Shown here piece by piece: positions 1-11,059 of a stretch of DNA of 64,000 bases. Both the position numbers and the translations under genes were made by a program. This DNA is from Diphasiastrum complanatum (Eukaryota; Streptophyta; Lycopodiopsida; Lycopodiales; Lycopodiaceae). How positions within the stretch are numbered: the stretch's first letter is position 1; the number at the start of each line of letters is the position of its first letter. The stretch spans positions 271,665 to 335,664 of the forward strand of contig CM055101.1 of assembly GCA_029204225.1 (NCBI GenBank), read 5' to 3'. Under the pieces are notes generated by a model. The model worked only from the letters and a program-made list of their open reading frames with translations, was not told the origin of the DNA and did not search any database.

Positions 1-11
1 GAAGCCAACCA

Positions 12-23
12 GCTCTGATACCA
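12..23 (-). promoter_or_regulatory. Primer-binding site of an LTR element
   Basis: On the minus strand this reads TGGTATCAGAGC, the plant initiator-methionine-tRNA primer site. It directly abuts the terminal TG..CA repeat at 24-670. The internal region of this element therefore lies to the left, outside the window. Confidence 0.8.
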
Positions 24-670
24 TGTGAAAAATACAGATCCTAAGTGGATCTAAACTCCAAGATCATTGGCTTGAATGCTTGCACTCCAAACTACATAAG
101 CTAGGAATTGGCAACACATTCTATGCTACCTAGAATGCAAAGAACTTGATCAAAAAGCATTTATCACAAATGGAAACTTCCATAAACATCAAGTGCGGCC
201 CAAAATAGCATTATACAGTCCATAATACATCAGCCTATCACTTTTGGAAAGCACCTAAGATCATACACACAAAGCTTGAACTCAATCACTACACAATGCC
301 AACAATGGAAGGAGAACCCAATAGAAAAATCTCTCATTAAGCAAATGAATACAATGGATCTGCTCCAACCTGTTTCTCCACGGCCTACCTGCTATATATA
401 GCTGAGAGAGATGACTCTCTCTCCTCTCTCTAGACCCTCCTTACCTAAAATATGCCCTATATAGGTAAAATTGGCATATATGTCCAAAATACATGAAAAT
501 GGACTCATTTCGAAGGTCTTGAAGTTTGACACTTCTTCATACTGAAAAAATACACTTACTAAAAATATCTAGACCTGTTTCACACGTGTGAAAAGTCAGA
601 TCCTAAACTATGTGCCATTTTTAGCAATTTTGGCCTAAAACTAGACAAGGAAATGTTCACAATTTTCACA
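24..670 (-). repeat. 5' LTR of a minus-strand retrotransposon
   Basis: The repeat begins TGTGAAAA and ends TTTTCACA, a perfect 8-base terminal inverted repeat with canonical TG..CA ends. It is 647 bp long and follows the primer site immediately. A minus-strand TATATATAGC at 391-400 could be its TATA box. I see no second copy in the window, so the family (copia or gypsy) cannot be decided. It sits in one arm of the foldback at 673-1794; the other arm lacks it. Confidence 0.75.
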
Positions 671-672
671 TT

Positions 673-1794
673 CTCAGCCCAAGATCTAATCAATCTAGCA
701 TCGAGGAGATGAAATTAGTTGTCACGTGTAGATTCGTTCCCATGAGAGTGATAGCATAGTTCAGATTTAAGCATGAATGGAAGATTCACATCTAACTCTA
801 CCATCCTCTAACCCTAATCATTAATACTACATCCATTAACACTAGATCCACAATGAAGATAGCTTACTCTTTCTTTCTCTCCCTATCTCTCTCATAGAAA
901 GTATAAAAACATGAAATCCCAATAACAATCAGATCCAACAATTAGCAAAACACAATAAAAGCATGAGAGATGGAGGAAAAGTGATAGGGAGCAAGGACAT
1001 TCATAAATCCATTTCACAAGAGAACCAATCTACTTTATTGAAATGAAGATATGTACATGTGTAGCAAACTCGAGTTGGTCCCTTTTTATAGTAGAGAGGA
1101 GGACCCTCGCCTCTGAATCCTATTGGTCCATTTCTCCCTAACTATTCAAATTTTAAAAAGAGTGGGAATCATCCAAAGTGGAGGGAAACCCAACTATATT
1201 CACTAACTTGACATTTAGGCTCTGCGACATTAAAAGTCTCGCAAAAAGGCATAAAGTCCTTTTAATTAGTGAGTAAAGTTGGGTTTCTCTCCAATCTGGA
1301 TGGTTCTCACTCTTTTTTAAATTTGAATAGTTAGGGAGCAGAAATGGACCAATAGAATTCAGAGGCCAAGGTCCTCCTCTCTACTATAAAAAGAGACCAA
1401 TGCGAGTTTGCTACACATGTACATATCTTCATTTCGCAGATTGGTTCTCTTTTGAAATGGATTTATGAATGTCCTTGCTCTCTATCACTTTTCCTTCATC
1501 TCTCATGCTTTTATTGTGTTTTGCTAATTGTTGGATCTGATTGTTATTGGGATTGCATGTTTTATACTTTTTTTGAGAGAGAAAGGGAGCTATAGAAAGA
1601 GTAAGCTATCTTCATTGTGGATCTAGTGTTAATGGATGTAGTGTTAATGCTTAGGGTTAGTGGATGGTAGAGTTAGATGTGAATCTTCCATTCATACTGA
1701 AATCTGAACTATGCTATCACTCTCATGGGAATGAATCTATGCATGAACTAACTTCATCTCCTTGATGCTAGATTGATTAGATCTTGGGTTGAGG
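673..1794. repeat. Large foldback: two inverted arms with short loop
   Basis: Positions 673-1206 are the approximate reverse complement of 1266-1794, with about 59 bases of loop between. The arms differ by scattered substitutions and small indels. The plus-oriented arm carries a promoter-like TATAAAAAG (about 1384-1392). A single arm without its mirror image recurs at 51585-52170, and a partial one at 52735-52870, so the palindrome here is secondary. It has no coding capacity. It could be two head-to-head copies of an LTR-like or host promoter sequence. Confidence 0.75.
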
Positions 1795-1813
1795 ATAGGC
1801 AAGGAAAGAAACC

Positions 1814-3050
1814 CACTACAAGAAGCCGTCTTTGCCAAAAAATTTCTAAAAATTATCCATTACTACCAAAGAAGCCATCTTTGAGTCCGGATTCATCTCA
1901 GAATTATGTGCAAGCTCGTAGCTCTATTGTTGAGCAAGATTCCAATTTCTAGGCTACTTTGATATTTTTCAACTGAATACGTAATTTTGAGATCTCTATT
2001 CTCTGTAATGTTGCCAATTGATCATTCAAAAACTCCAACAACTCATTAGGATTCAGATTTTTGCATTTTAGTAGCTACACCTATCTTTCAATTTCTTTCG
2101 GCATGTTGAGTGCTATTCTAGTTATGCATCAGTATCACAATTTAGATACCCTTAGTGTTGCAAACAATCATTTTTATCGTAACATATAATGTGGAGACAA
2201 GTAGAGACTTTTATTCTTCAGGCTGCAAGGAATGATCGAGAGCATGCTACACCAATTGTTGCAGTTACAATTTTATTACAATCTCCACAAATGGCAAATT
2301 AATGGTGTCATACATGTGTTTCTTTTGTGACATCAGACACCTGCTAAGTGGAGAATTTGATTTAATAAAAAAACCATGTGATACTGGCAGAGGGGAAAGG
2401 CAGATGCCAACGACGATTCCACTTAGTAATAGCTTTGTGGCATTTTCTATGGTGCTAGAAAACCTAAGCTACTCTATGAAAAGTGATTTGAACTCCATTT
2501 TGAGTTGTTCTATTTAAATTGAGAAACCTTACCAATCTCTAAAAGGGTTTTATACGAGAAGATGATGTGGGTCTAGTTGCCAACATTGTTAAAGAAGTTC
2601 GGCTAGTTTTGGTGATTTGGAGCTGTATTTGGGATTTCTATGTTTAGGTTGTTACAAAATCATTTTCAAGATGCCTACTTTTTGTTTGAATTTGTAGTCC
2701 AGCTAGGTTTCCACCAAAAATGATCAAATAAATGAACGACGTGCATTTTGAAATGAATATGACAATTTTCATTGCCACTAACAACAAGTCTTCTAGAAAT
2801 TGACCATAGTGTCTTGATGAGTCAGAGAACCCTCACCATAAATTTGTTCGTACCCTTGGCCTTATAATGTCCTCAAGCTGCTAGGCAATACCTATCACTA
2901 ATTGTTATTGGCACTATCTATGTATTGAACTGTGATGTATTTACAACACCCATTTCAAAAGCTCAAACTAGGAAAAGATTGTCGAATCATAAATGTCAAA
3001 GTGGTACAAGCAAACTTAAACTCTGTTGGAGGTTGTAGAAGTAGCATTTT
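1814..3050 (+). mobile_element. CACTA-like element end, truncated (copy 1)
   Basis: It starts CACTACAAGAAG, like the terminal inverted repeats of plant En/Spm (CACTA) transposons. A subterminal motif AAGAAGCC(A/G)TCTTTG is repeated within the first 75 bases. The block recurs inverted at 50329-51563, where the end reads TTATAGTG. No opposite terminus is visible, because similarity between copies stops near 3050. No transposase is recognisable. A 71-codon ORF at 2302-2517 is kept in both copies but matches nothing I know. The CACTA assignment rests on the end sequence alone. Confidence 0.45.
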
Positions 3051-3057
3051 TTAGACA

Positions 3058-4745
3058 AGTAACTGATTTCAAATTTTTACCAAATTGAAATTCAACAAAA
3101 AAGAAAAAAGTTTCAAATTTTAACTTTCAATCTGGGAGTTCCCAACTACAAAAGTAAAAAGAATGGCAATATAGTAAAACTTGTCGGCAATTTCATTGCA
3201 ATTTCTCCTGTCAATTTTAGCTTATCTATCACCACAAAATAATTTAGACTTAGTGAAAACACTGTGACCAATTCTTAGTGATAAACTCAGTTTAATCAAT
3301 TCACTAATCTAAACTGATTCCATAGATAACAAAAAAATGACCAAAATTTCTATTGTTTTTGGAAAACTAAAATTTTGCTTCTATTTTACGTGATTCGGAA
3401 ATTCTGACGAAAATACTATTAGTACAAAAGGCAATCAAAATCGAAAAAATCAAAACATTGTCCGATTTCTGATGTTACTAACCCAATGTCAAACTGGCAT
3501 GCAAAGCACACTACATCAGTTACAAACGTCATTACAGAATTTTTTTATGTAAACTTCAGTTTTACGGATTTTGTCATCCATTAACACTAATTTGTGACCC
3601 AACTGTCAGAGCACATGCGTATGACCACTCAAATCACTCGAATCACCCTGAGAATCAACATGCAACTAATCCATGCAAGCACAGTACTACAAATTAGGGA
3701 AATGACTGGCATGCAATCAGAACAATTTCAAATTTTGCCAATTTTACTCACAAAACTGCAAAAATTCAGATGATCATAACTTTGGCTATAGGACACCAAA
3801 TTGGTCGGATGCGTCCCGGTCCGGACGCGGACGAGGACGCGAATGCGGGCAATCCGGCCCGGACCCTCATCCCTGCTCCGATCATTGCTTGGTAGTATAA
3901 TCTTGCCAATGGTAATTGATCTGTAACACTCCAAGATGCTAGCGGCAGATTTAGGTCAAATGCCAAATCTGGCAGGCGCTTTTCCACAAGACAATATCAT
4001 GCAAAAACGTGCAAACACCCATTCTAGCCCAAAATTGATGCTACCACTTAAACAATCAATTAGACTTCCATGAAGCAATCATACTGATCCTAAGATGCAG
4101 TATAGGCTGAGAACAAAGTTTTCTTGATTTGTAGAAGTCAAAATAGCTTCAAACTTGATGGAGATGGTTTATAAGCCACCAGCCATCAATTCACAGGTCT
4201 GATAGCTTGATGGGAAGGTAAAAAGGAATGCTAATCATGCTGGAAATAATTCCATAATGATCTCCTTATGGATTTGGAGAGATCTATCCCCTAAAAATCA
4301 CCAAAAAATGGTCATTTTTTGAACTTTTTTGACTTCCTACAAGTTCAATTGCTGGAATTCTTGGTTCTAACTTTAGGGAAAGCTTCAAAAGACTTTGGTA
4401 TACCTATTTACAAGCTCTACATGGTGTTTTATAGCCACCTACTATCCAACTTTATGAAAAACAAGAAAAAATGATGATTTTTGGCTATTTTCCGGTTTTT
4501 TCATCACAATAAAGTGGAAGTTCATGACATACAACTCTTTCTCTAACACATGCAAACCAATTTATAGAATTACAACCATCTAATTGGTCTGATCTTGCTG
4601 GATTTTGGTTCTTACTATCTATTTTGTGCCAAAAAACATGAAAAACCAAACAATTTTGACCAAAACATAGCCTAGAATCCTAAATCATTGCAAAGAACCA
4701 GCATGCATCATTGGAAAGAGCCGGATTGGAGAAGCTAATCAGGTA
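3058..4745 (+). repeat. Non-coding 5' part of duplicated gypsy A block
   Basis: There is no gene in these 1.7 kb. The stretch is AT-rich and is repeated in inverted orientation at 21600-23262, with shorter parts at 31050-31340 and 44890-45090. It joins directly to gypsy A coding sequence at about 4746, where reverse transcriptase and RNase H would be expected, so those domains were replaced or lost before duplication. A sub-block at about 3480-3795 also occurs inside copia A remnants (13266-13620, 53712-54050). Confidence 0.6.
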
Positions 4746-6075
4746 TGCTTTGCTGAGTTCCAATCCGAGTTGTATCTTTCTCTACGAGATCTTTGTCGGA
4801 CTGATGATTTATTTGGTCATATTTGGCAAGATGTTCTGGCAGGAAGCTCTATTTTGAGAGAAAATCTAGGAAAGCAGGATTCCAAGAAATCTCATGAAGA
4901 GAAGATACTTGATAATTATTTCATTAGAAATGGTTTGCTTTTCCGTAGAGGAAAAGTTTGTGTGCTAGATATTGTGGATATTAGGGCCCAAATTCTGCAC
5001 GAGTGCCATGATAGCCCCAGCGCAGGACACTCTGCCTGGTATACGGAGGACACTTGACCTTGTTAAGAGAAAATTTATTGGTCAAAAATGAAAGGTCATG
5101 TCGAGGCATATGCTCAAAAATGTGAACAATGCCAAGTAAATAAAGTGGAAAGACTCAAAGAAGCTGGTCTATTGCATCCATTGGAAATTCCCAGCAAGAA
5201 ATGGGAAAGTATTTCCATGGATTTTGTGGTCAGACTTCCCGAGTCAGAGAAGGGTCACGATGCTATTTGGGTAGCAGTTCACGGGCTAACCAAAATGGCG
5301 CAGTTGATTCCAACAAAACTACTGTCAAAGCTTCTGAACTTGCTCAGCTCTTCATTGAAAAGGTGTTCAGTTTGTATGGTTTGCTGAACAATATCGTTAA
5401 TGAACAGGATTCCAAGTTCACTGTCAACTTCTGGCAGGCGGTCCTTGAAAGACTAGAAACTGCTTTATGTCTATCATTTATGGATCACCTAGAAACCGAT
5501 GGTCAGACCGAACGTGTCAACCAGTGGATGGAAGATATGCTTTGCGCATATGTATCCAGGCAACAATCAGATTGGGAAAAGTATCTTCCAATGGTTGAGT
5601 TCGCATACAATAGTATGAAGCATTCTGCCACTGGTTTTAGTTCTTTTATGCTCTTGTATGGCTTTCAGCATCGTTCCCCTATCTCCGTTGGACTCGAAGG
5701 TCTCAAGGTTCAAGCTGCAGCAGATTTCATGCATGATATGTAGGAAATGTTGCAGGTGGCTAGGGAAAGCATTAGATCGGCTCAAGATTAGAACTAGTTC
5801 TATGCCAACCGAAGTCGTGTTCCTCAAGAGTTTCAGATCGGTGATTGGGTGTATCTTAGGATCCCCAAGGACTCTAAGACACTTTGAACGGGGAAATGTG
5901 CAAAGTTATCTCCACGTTTTAGCGGTCTTTTCAAAGTTCTTAACAAGATTGGTAGGGCTGCTTATAGACTAGAACTCCCTGTCGGAAATAAGGTTCATCC
6001 TGTATTCCATGTAAGTCATTTAAAGGAACGACTCGGTAGGAAAGATGACCTAATACCACAAATGATCTAATTCTA
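4746..6075 (+). pseudogene. Ty3/gypsy A integrase region (copy 1), broken
   Basis: Three frames carry the pieces in order. First is an H2C2 zinc-binding segment (HECHDSPSAGH, then CEQC). Next is the integrase core with MDFVVRLP and TKMAQLIPTK, the TERVNQ motif bearing the catalytic Glu, and finally PVFHVSHLKE, typical of the C-terminal region of plant gypsy integrases. The reading frame breaks between HECHDSPSAGH and the CEQC half near 5035-5060, and again after about 5387 and 5743. The usual SDRD catalytic Asp is replaced (VNEQDSKF, Glu at 5402-5404). Protease and reverse transcriptase are absent. The same breaks occur in the other three copies. Confidence 0.85.
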
Positions 6076-6272
6076 TTGGAGGTTTTGACTACTTTTGTAC
6101 CCCATGAACCGGAAAGGATCGTGGATACTTGACGACATCAACTGAGAAATCGTTTGATTTCTGAACATCTAATTCCTTGGAAATGTAAGTTAGATGATGA
6201 GGACACCTGGGAGAAGGAGGATGATTTAAGACTTAGATTTCCTGGTTTTTTCCCAAAAAAGGAAGTTTTTAT

Positions 6273-6285
6273 GGGTGGGGGAAAA
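6273..6285 (+). promoter_or_regulatory. Polypurine tract of gypsy A
   Basis: A purine-rich GGGTGGGGGAAAA run lies immediately before the TGTTATATACC start of the LTR, where plus-strand priming would occur. The equivalent tract on the minus strand of copy 2 is at 20517-20528. Confidence 0.65.
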
Positions 6286-7033
6286 TGTTATATACCATAA
6301 CGGTGTGACGGCCTCGCAAGGAGCATGATGCAAGACTGGAGTTTCCAACATGTTTGGGTGCCACACATCACCATCCTAGGTGTTCACGTGTCGCCAACAA
6401 GACCGTGCTTGAAGGGACCCACTGTGCTATGCCTATATGGTGGTGACGTTTCTCTCTTTCCATTCACTTAGTCTAAATGGGTTCATCCTTGTTGGAACCA
6501 AGTGAAAGATTGACCACTTCAAATTATTCAATTTGGAAAATGAGGATGGAGTCCATCTTGATCCTTCAAGACGTGATGGACATAGTTCTTGGCCTTGAAA
6601 AAGAACCACAAGTTCTTCAAGAGGTTCGGTACTTGTACAACAACCACAGAAGCTTGGGATTGTCTCAAGACTATCTATGAGGCTAAGAATACCTCTAGGC
6701 TTCTCACTCTTAGGAATCAAATCTTTCAAAGTAGCCAAAAGAGTGATGAGAGTGCATCTAGTTATGTTTTGAGAGTAAAAGATATTCCCGGGAGTTGGTG
6801 GATGGAGAGCCCAATGGGAGATGTGACCCTAGGAGATGTGTGCTAGGGAGAGTTGAGTGGGTATGGGACGCCAGTTATCATAGGAGGCTTGACCGAGCAT
6901 GATTATGTCAATTGCTCCAGTGCATGGGGGTGGGTCGGTTGTGACCCTACGGATGGGCAGTTACGGTGCATCGTCACTGGTATGGGGTGTGCGGAACCTT
7001 TAAGGCAGTCGATGATCCTAGGGAGTTGTAACA
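6286..7033 (+). repeat. 3' LTR of gypsy A, interrupted by gag fragment
   Basis: It begins TGTTATATACCATAACGG and ends GAGTTGTAACA. The uninterrupted version at 20056-20514 is 459 bp. Here 6476-6786 is foreign (copia-type gag), inserted after AGTCTA and before CCCGGGAGTTGG. The LTR keeps a TATA-like CCTATAT near 6431. The right border with the gene fragment at 7034 is the same as in copy 2, so LTR and fragment were duplicated together. Confidence 0.75.
6476..6786 (+). pseudogene. Copia-type gag fragment inside gypsy LTR
   Basis: The peptide from 6477 starts MGSSLLEPSERL and contains YSIWKMRMESILILQD, the usual N-terminal gag signature of plant copia elements. It continues after a frame change with TEAWDCLKTIYEAK and QIFQSSQKSDESASSYVLRV. 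It carries no LTR or terminal repeat. It is therefore a scrap of the same gag family as 7480-8075, not an intact insertion. The insertion is absent from the other LTR copy. Confidence 0.75.
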
Positions 7034-7400
7034 TATTCCCAATCATTATTCTTGTTAATACATTCTAAATATGCATGTGAATTAGATATTGGCCATTGAG
7101 TTGAAGAGAATCCATAGGAATAAGAGTCTCCAATAGAAGCCACTTTCAGCTCTTGTGAAATGGATCCATGAGGCATTGAACAAGAATCCGAGTAGATATG
7201 AGTTGGATTTCTATGGAATAATGAAATCCCTTCATTGCTAGTATCCATGTTGAATACCTCATACTCCATTAGATTGTTGTCAAAAATAAAATCATTCACT
7301 GAAGCTCCCAAGTCAAACTGAAATGGTTCGCATATTGGGTTCTTAAAATAGCCACTCAATTTCAAGCCATGGAATATTGGTGTTGTATAGTCCTCATTTT
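7034..7400 (-). pseudogene. Unidentified host-like gene fragment (copy 1)
   Basis: An open frame of about 120 codons reads through PIFHGLKLSGYFKNPICEPF, then acidic and polar residues (DFIFDNN, EYEVFNMDT) and QWPISNSHAY. The frame ends with a stop inside the flanking gypsy LTR (start at 7365, stop near 7018), so its true C-terminus is unknown. It does not look like a retroelement domain. The acidic, Asn/Ser-rich composition is reminiscent of the C-terminal region of a plant transcription factor, but I cannot assign a family. Copies: 19681-20055 and 29551-29742. Confidence 0.5.
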
Positions 7401-7479
7401 AAAAGTCTTGATCGACTTTCTTTGAGCATAACACTATTCTCGATTTGAAGACCAAAAAAGCTATTCATGTGATCAAGAT

Positions 7480-8075
7480 GAATGTGACAAATTGAACTTC
7501 TCAAGGAAGTTGGTAAGTGCACTACATCTAGTGAGGCTTGGGAATCTCTAAAGAAGGTTTATGAGTCCAAGTTTACATCAAGGGTTCTAACCCTTAGGAG
7601 TCAAATATTTTCAAGTTTTCAAAATAAGGATGAAAGTGCTTATGCTTTTGTTTTGAGGGTTAAAGTATTCAATGATGAGTTAGCATGTATTGATGAAAGA
7701 CTTAAGGAGATAGAACTTGTTCAAGAAGTTTTCAATGGCTTGTTGGGTGATCATGCTAATCTTGCTCAAAGTTTTGCTATTCAAAAGACATTGCCAAGTA
7801 TTGTGGACATGCAAGAAATCTTGGTGAATAAGGAGTTTAGGCTTATATCAAGAGGAGGGTCCACTTCCACATCTCAACCTGGAAAGGAGGATGTTATGTT
7901 CGCAAAGGGAAAGTTCAAGGGCAAGAGCAAGTCAAGTGATCTAAAGGACAATCTCAAGGTGAGCCTTCTACTTTTGTTGGCAAGAAGAAAGATAAATCTA
8001 AGCTTAAATGCTTCTATTGTGGAGTCAAAACATGGCAAGGTTGCCATCGATGGGACCAAGTCCCGACATTTGTGA
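7480..8075 (+). pseudogene. Copia-type gag fragment with decayed zinc knuckle
   Basis: The frame runs from the AWESLKKVYESK region through QIFSSFQNKDESAYAFVLRV, then a 140-codon ORF from 7653 containing DERLKEIELVQEVFNGLL. This is the helical capsid part of copia gag. Basic residues (KGKFKGKSKS) and a broken CCHC knuckle (KCFYCG, with a frame change just before) follow. It shares its start with the fragment inserted at 6476 and belongs to the same family, distinct from copia A and B. No pol or LTR accompanies it. Confidence 0.75.
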
Positions 8076-8690
8076 CATTGCGCAGCACATATATGACATA
8101 GTGTACTTATGACAAGGATGTGTGTACATTGTAAACATTGAAAAGTACTGTATTGATAGATTTCTGCCGTCGTAGGACACTTAAGATTTCAATTCCAACA
8201 ATTTGTCCTTTCATGAATTGTATCCCAAGGGAGCAATCACAAATTTGAGTTTATTGAACTTCTGCCTTAAACGATTGCAATTGATGATCATATGCCTATA
8301 GCTCGTAGTGATGAAATTAATTTTTTTTTTTGTAATTAATAAATTATATTGTTCATGCTCTTTTTGATTGAAAGACACTTAACGAATTAACTTATCTTTT
8401 TGGCTTGTAAAACTTTGTGCCCGTTCAGATATATTCTAAGCAAAATGCTGATGCAATGGTAATACTACAGAGGAGCCATAGTAAAGGCCACGAGCAATTG
8501 CGACAGAGCAATCACAATTACAATTTTCTTCACCAAGTAAATTGTAGACCTCAATTATCTTGCCTTTCAAGAATATAAACAACGATAAAAGATGTTCTAT
8601 TTTTGTTAGTTAATTTGATGCCATGTTACTCCTCAATATCCAGCTAGTAAATAATCTTACCATAGTCATTCTAGATGTGCAACTAGTGAA
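8076..8690. other. Non-coding DNA 3' of BPS1-like copy 1
   Basis: AT-rich, with no ORF of note and no repeat partner I could find in the window. Since the BPS1-like frame on the minus strand ends at 8698, this is probably its 3' flank or untranslated region. I see no clear polyadenylation signal that I would defend. Confidence 0.4.
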
Positions 8691-8697
8691 GAATCAC

Positions 8698-9642
8698 TCA
8701 ACAAAACTTCCTTACTGCAGAATTGAGTTTTGTCGTACCTGCGACTATGTCATCAAAAAGATCACGTATGGTGCACTCCAAACTTTCCAAACCACAGTTC
8801 AGACTGTTTAAGCTATGCCGAAGCTCCGTAACATATGACAGTCGCAATTCCAACGAGCGCGGAACTTGTTCTCCAAATGACTGAAATTCAATGAAAAAAT
8901 TACCCACATGAGCTTGCATGTTTCCAAATTCTCTTAGAAGGATTTTCTCTTTCGTTTCCTCATTGAACCGCAAGCCAATTTGTTCGATAAGCCTTTGATG
9001 TGAATTAGACGTAGATTTAGCCCATTCGCCCGTCGAACAAATCACAATCAGTTTAGCGGAGTAAGAACTATCCATGTGAAGCAATCCAAACAGAAGAATC
9101 ATTGAAACGAAAGAAATTATGCTCTTCATGGGGTAAATTACTGCGCAAGGATCAAATTGCTTTGCATATCTGCTACCCAAATTCCAAAGCTCCTCCACTG
9201 CCTCAAGTTTCATATCAACAAGTTGCTTGTTTGCTTGATGTATTCTGGACATCTCTCGTCAGCAATGATTTAGAGCCTGAACTATGGTATCATAGTCATC
9301 CCCACCTGCTTGAAGAGCTTCAACCGCTATATGGACTACCCGCCCATATATTCGCAATCTGGAAATACCCGTCATCAAAGCTTTATAAAGATTCATAAGT
9401 CGCACTGTCTCATCCATCAGAGAACTAAAGCATTTTAATGGAAAAACAACCTTCTCCACTAGATCCAAAACGGCTGCAAGAGAAGATCTGTGAATATCCA
9501 CAGCATACTGCATCCAGTCTACTGTGAAAAACTTATCTCCAATTGACTCTTCCAATTTTTGCAGACATGACGACAAATTGTCGTGAAATGACATACTGGC
9601 AGCACCATGAGCGTGAGATCGCAACGAATTTACAAAAACCAT
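8698..9642 (-). pseudogene. BPS1 (BYPASS1)-like gene copy 1, one in-frame stop
   Basis: The start at 9642 lies in a good plant context (CACCGCCATGG). The frame spans about 314 codons with one internal TGA at 9256-9258, where copy 2 has CGA, a C-to-T change. Residues about 45-100 (DWMQYAVDIHRSSLAAVL, then PLKCFSSLMDETVRL) and the later segment SIISFVSMILLFGLL followed by GEWAKSTSNSHQRL resemble the LSWMKLAM region and the hydrophobic segment of plant BPS1 proteins. Arabidopsis BPS1 limits a mobile growth-arrest signal. It is single-exon, and length fits the family (about 350). The stop makes it a likely pseudogene unless it is a sequencing error or read through. The family call is from memory of motifs. 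Confidence 0.65.
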
Positions 9643-10160
9643 GGCGGTGTTTCTTCAGGCAGATTTAAGGAAGCAACCTTTGCCGTCTGTGTATTTTGCA
9701 GAAATCAAGGTAAGTTACCGGCCTACCGCTGTACCGTCTGAAATAGCTTGAGAACGTTGTCAACAAAAAAAAATTATGAAGTAAAATTCGCCTTGAGATT
9801 GTCGACGAACCCAGCTACGGATTATCACTAACTCAGAGGTTCGAAGGAATTTATTGAGTTCCGCCCTTTGTCTCTTACATTCAACACGTCTGCATTCAAG
9901 TAAGGCTCTTCTTGGCAAATCGTTCGCGCTCTCACTCTCGCTCGCTCGCGCTCTCTCTCTCAATCGAATGCATGGTGTTCTCTCTATCGATCTCTATTTA
10001 TATGCTATTTGGACACCTTCAAAACCCTAGTCGCTACATAATAGGTAGTACCCTAGAACGTGTAAATGCATACTGGACCCCTAAGAGGGCTAAAAAATGG
10101 GACCAAAAAACACTTTGGATACCAACCCAACAAAGTGATCCAAGGGAGTTGCCTGGAATA
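9643..10160 (-). promoter_or_regulatory. Promoter and 5' leader of BPS1-like copy 1
   Basis: A minus-strand TATAAATA lies at 9995-10002, about 350 bases upstream of the start codon. Downstream of it is a short CT/GA-rich leader tract (about 9940-9962). The whole stretch is repeated at 28600-29060 (copy 2, TATA changed to TGTAAATA) and 32650-33020 (TATA intact at 32721-32728, but no gene behind it). The GA tract has expanded in the other two copies. Confidence 0.55.
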
Positions 10161-10741
10161 TGACTAGGTAATAGAATGCCATGGTTAACCTGGTACTCGT
10201 TATCTATTTAGCTACGTCAGACTATGCATCGCATTTTCAAGTTGCACCGCATGCGTAAGTGCTATTTGTCTTTCAAAGAAAAGCAAATATGTCAACAAGG
10301 TGAGATGAGGGTCTTCAGCTAGAGCCTACACTACATGGGTGACTAGGAGGAGTCTATGCTAGACATCACTAGTTGGCCTTTAGGTATCATGATTCAGCCC
10401 TATCTCCTCAGGCTTTACTATGAAGAATTTAGGATTTCACTTTCAGGTTGTTTACACGTTGCAGACTAATAGATATTATAACAATTTGTGATTTGCTTTT
10501 ATGAAATTTGGATAATGGAATTATAGAAGTTGGAACTACATGCCATTCATCGTTTATGTATGTACTACGATTTCAGACTTGTCACTTGTATTTCAATTAT
10601 GGTAACAAGCATTACTTCCCCTCTCATCAGACAAGCATTCATTGCATTATATAACAATAAGAACTTATATAAGAATAAAGAGATTCTACTATATGAGCAA
10701 AACTTCATAAGTATAATCTTAAAAATAGCATAGAGAGAGTA
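10161..10741 (-). repeat. Repeated spacer between BPS1-like promoter and copia A LTR
   Basis: No gene. The same spacer, always between the BPS1-like promoter side and the copia A LTR remnant, occurs at 27890-28560, 31966-32650 and, without the promoter, 52872-53290. It probably represents the original upstream flank of the BPS1-like gene, carried along in the duplications. Confidence 0.55.
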
Positions 10742-11059
10742 AATCATTCACATCGATAAAATGAGAATAGACTAACTCACTAACTTCACTTTAGTCCATT
10801 TCAAAGAAATATGCGAGGACAAATGCTCTTTATATAGCCTCGTAGATGTTCTAAATATGAAATAACTGTCTTAAGTTCCATAACCACTTCTTGGCATTGG
10901 CCCTTCGATAATTGCAAGCCTGAATCCATTGGTGAGTGAGCTAGTTTACAATTGATCAGATTGTATCTGATAAGGGTATTGTGAAGATACCGTTGCTGAG
11001 TGATAAAGATCAGCCTTCTCCCTCTGTCTCAGCGAATTTGTAGATAGATTCAGTACATG

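Noticed and set aside
12-23. Possible tRNA gene at the initiator-tRNA matches (also 35221, 40666, 61768)
   Set aside because: Only the 12-13 bases complementary to the tRNA 3' end are present, each beside an LTR; no cloverleaf sequence.
2302-2517. 71-codon ORF kept in both CACTA-like copies as a real gene
   Set aside because: Two copies related by recent duplication do not show selection; there is no domain, and the ORF is short.
7034-7400. Assigning the gene fragment to the MYB transcription-factor family
   Set aside because: Composition is suggestive of a transcription-factor C-terminus, but no DNA-binding repeat or conserved family motif is visible.
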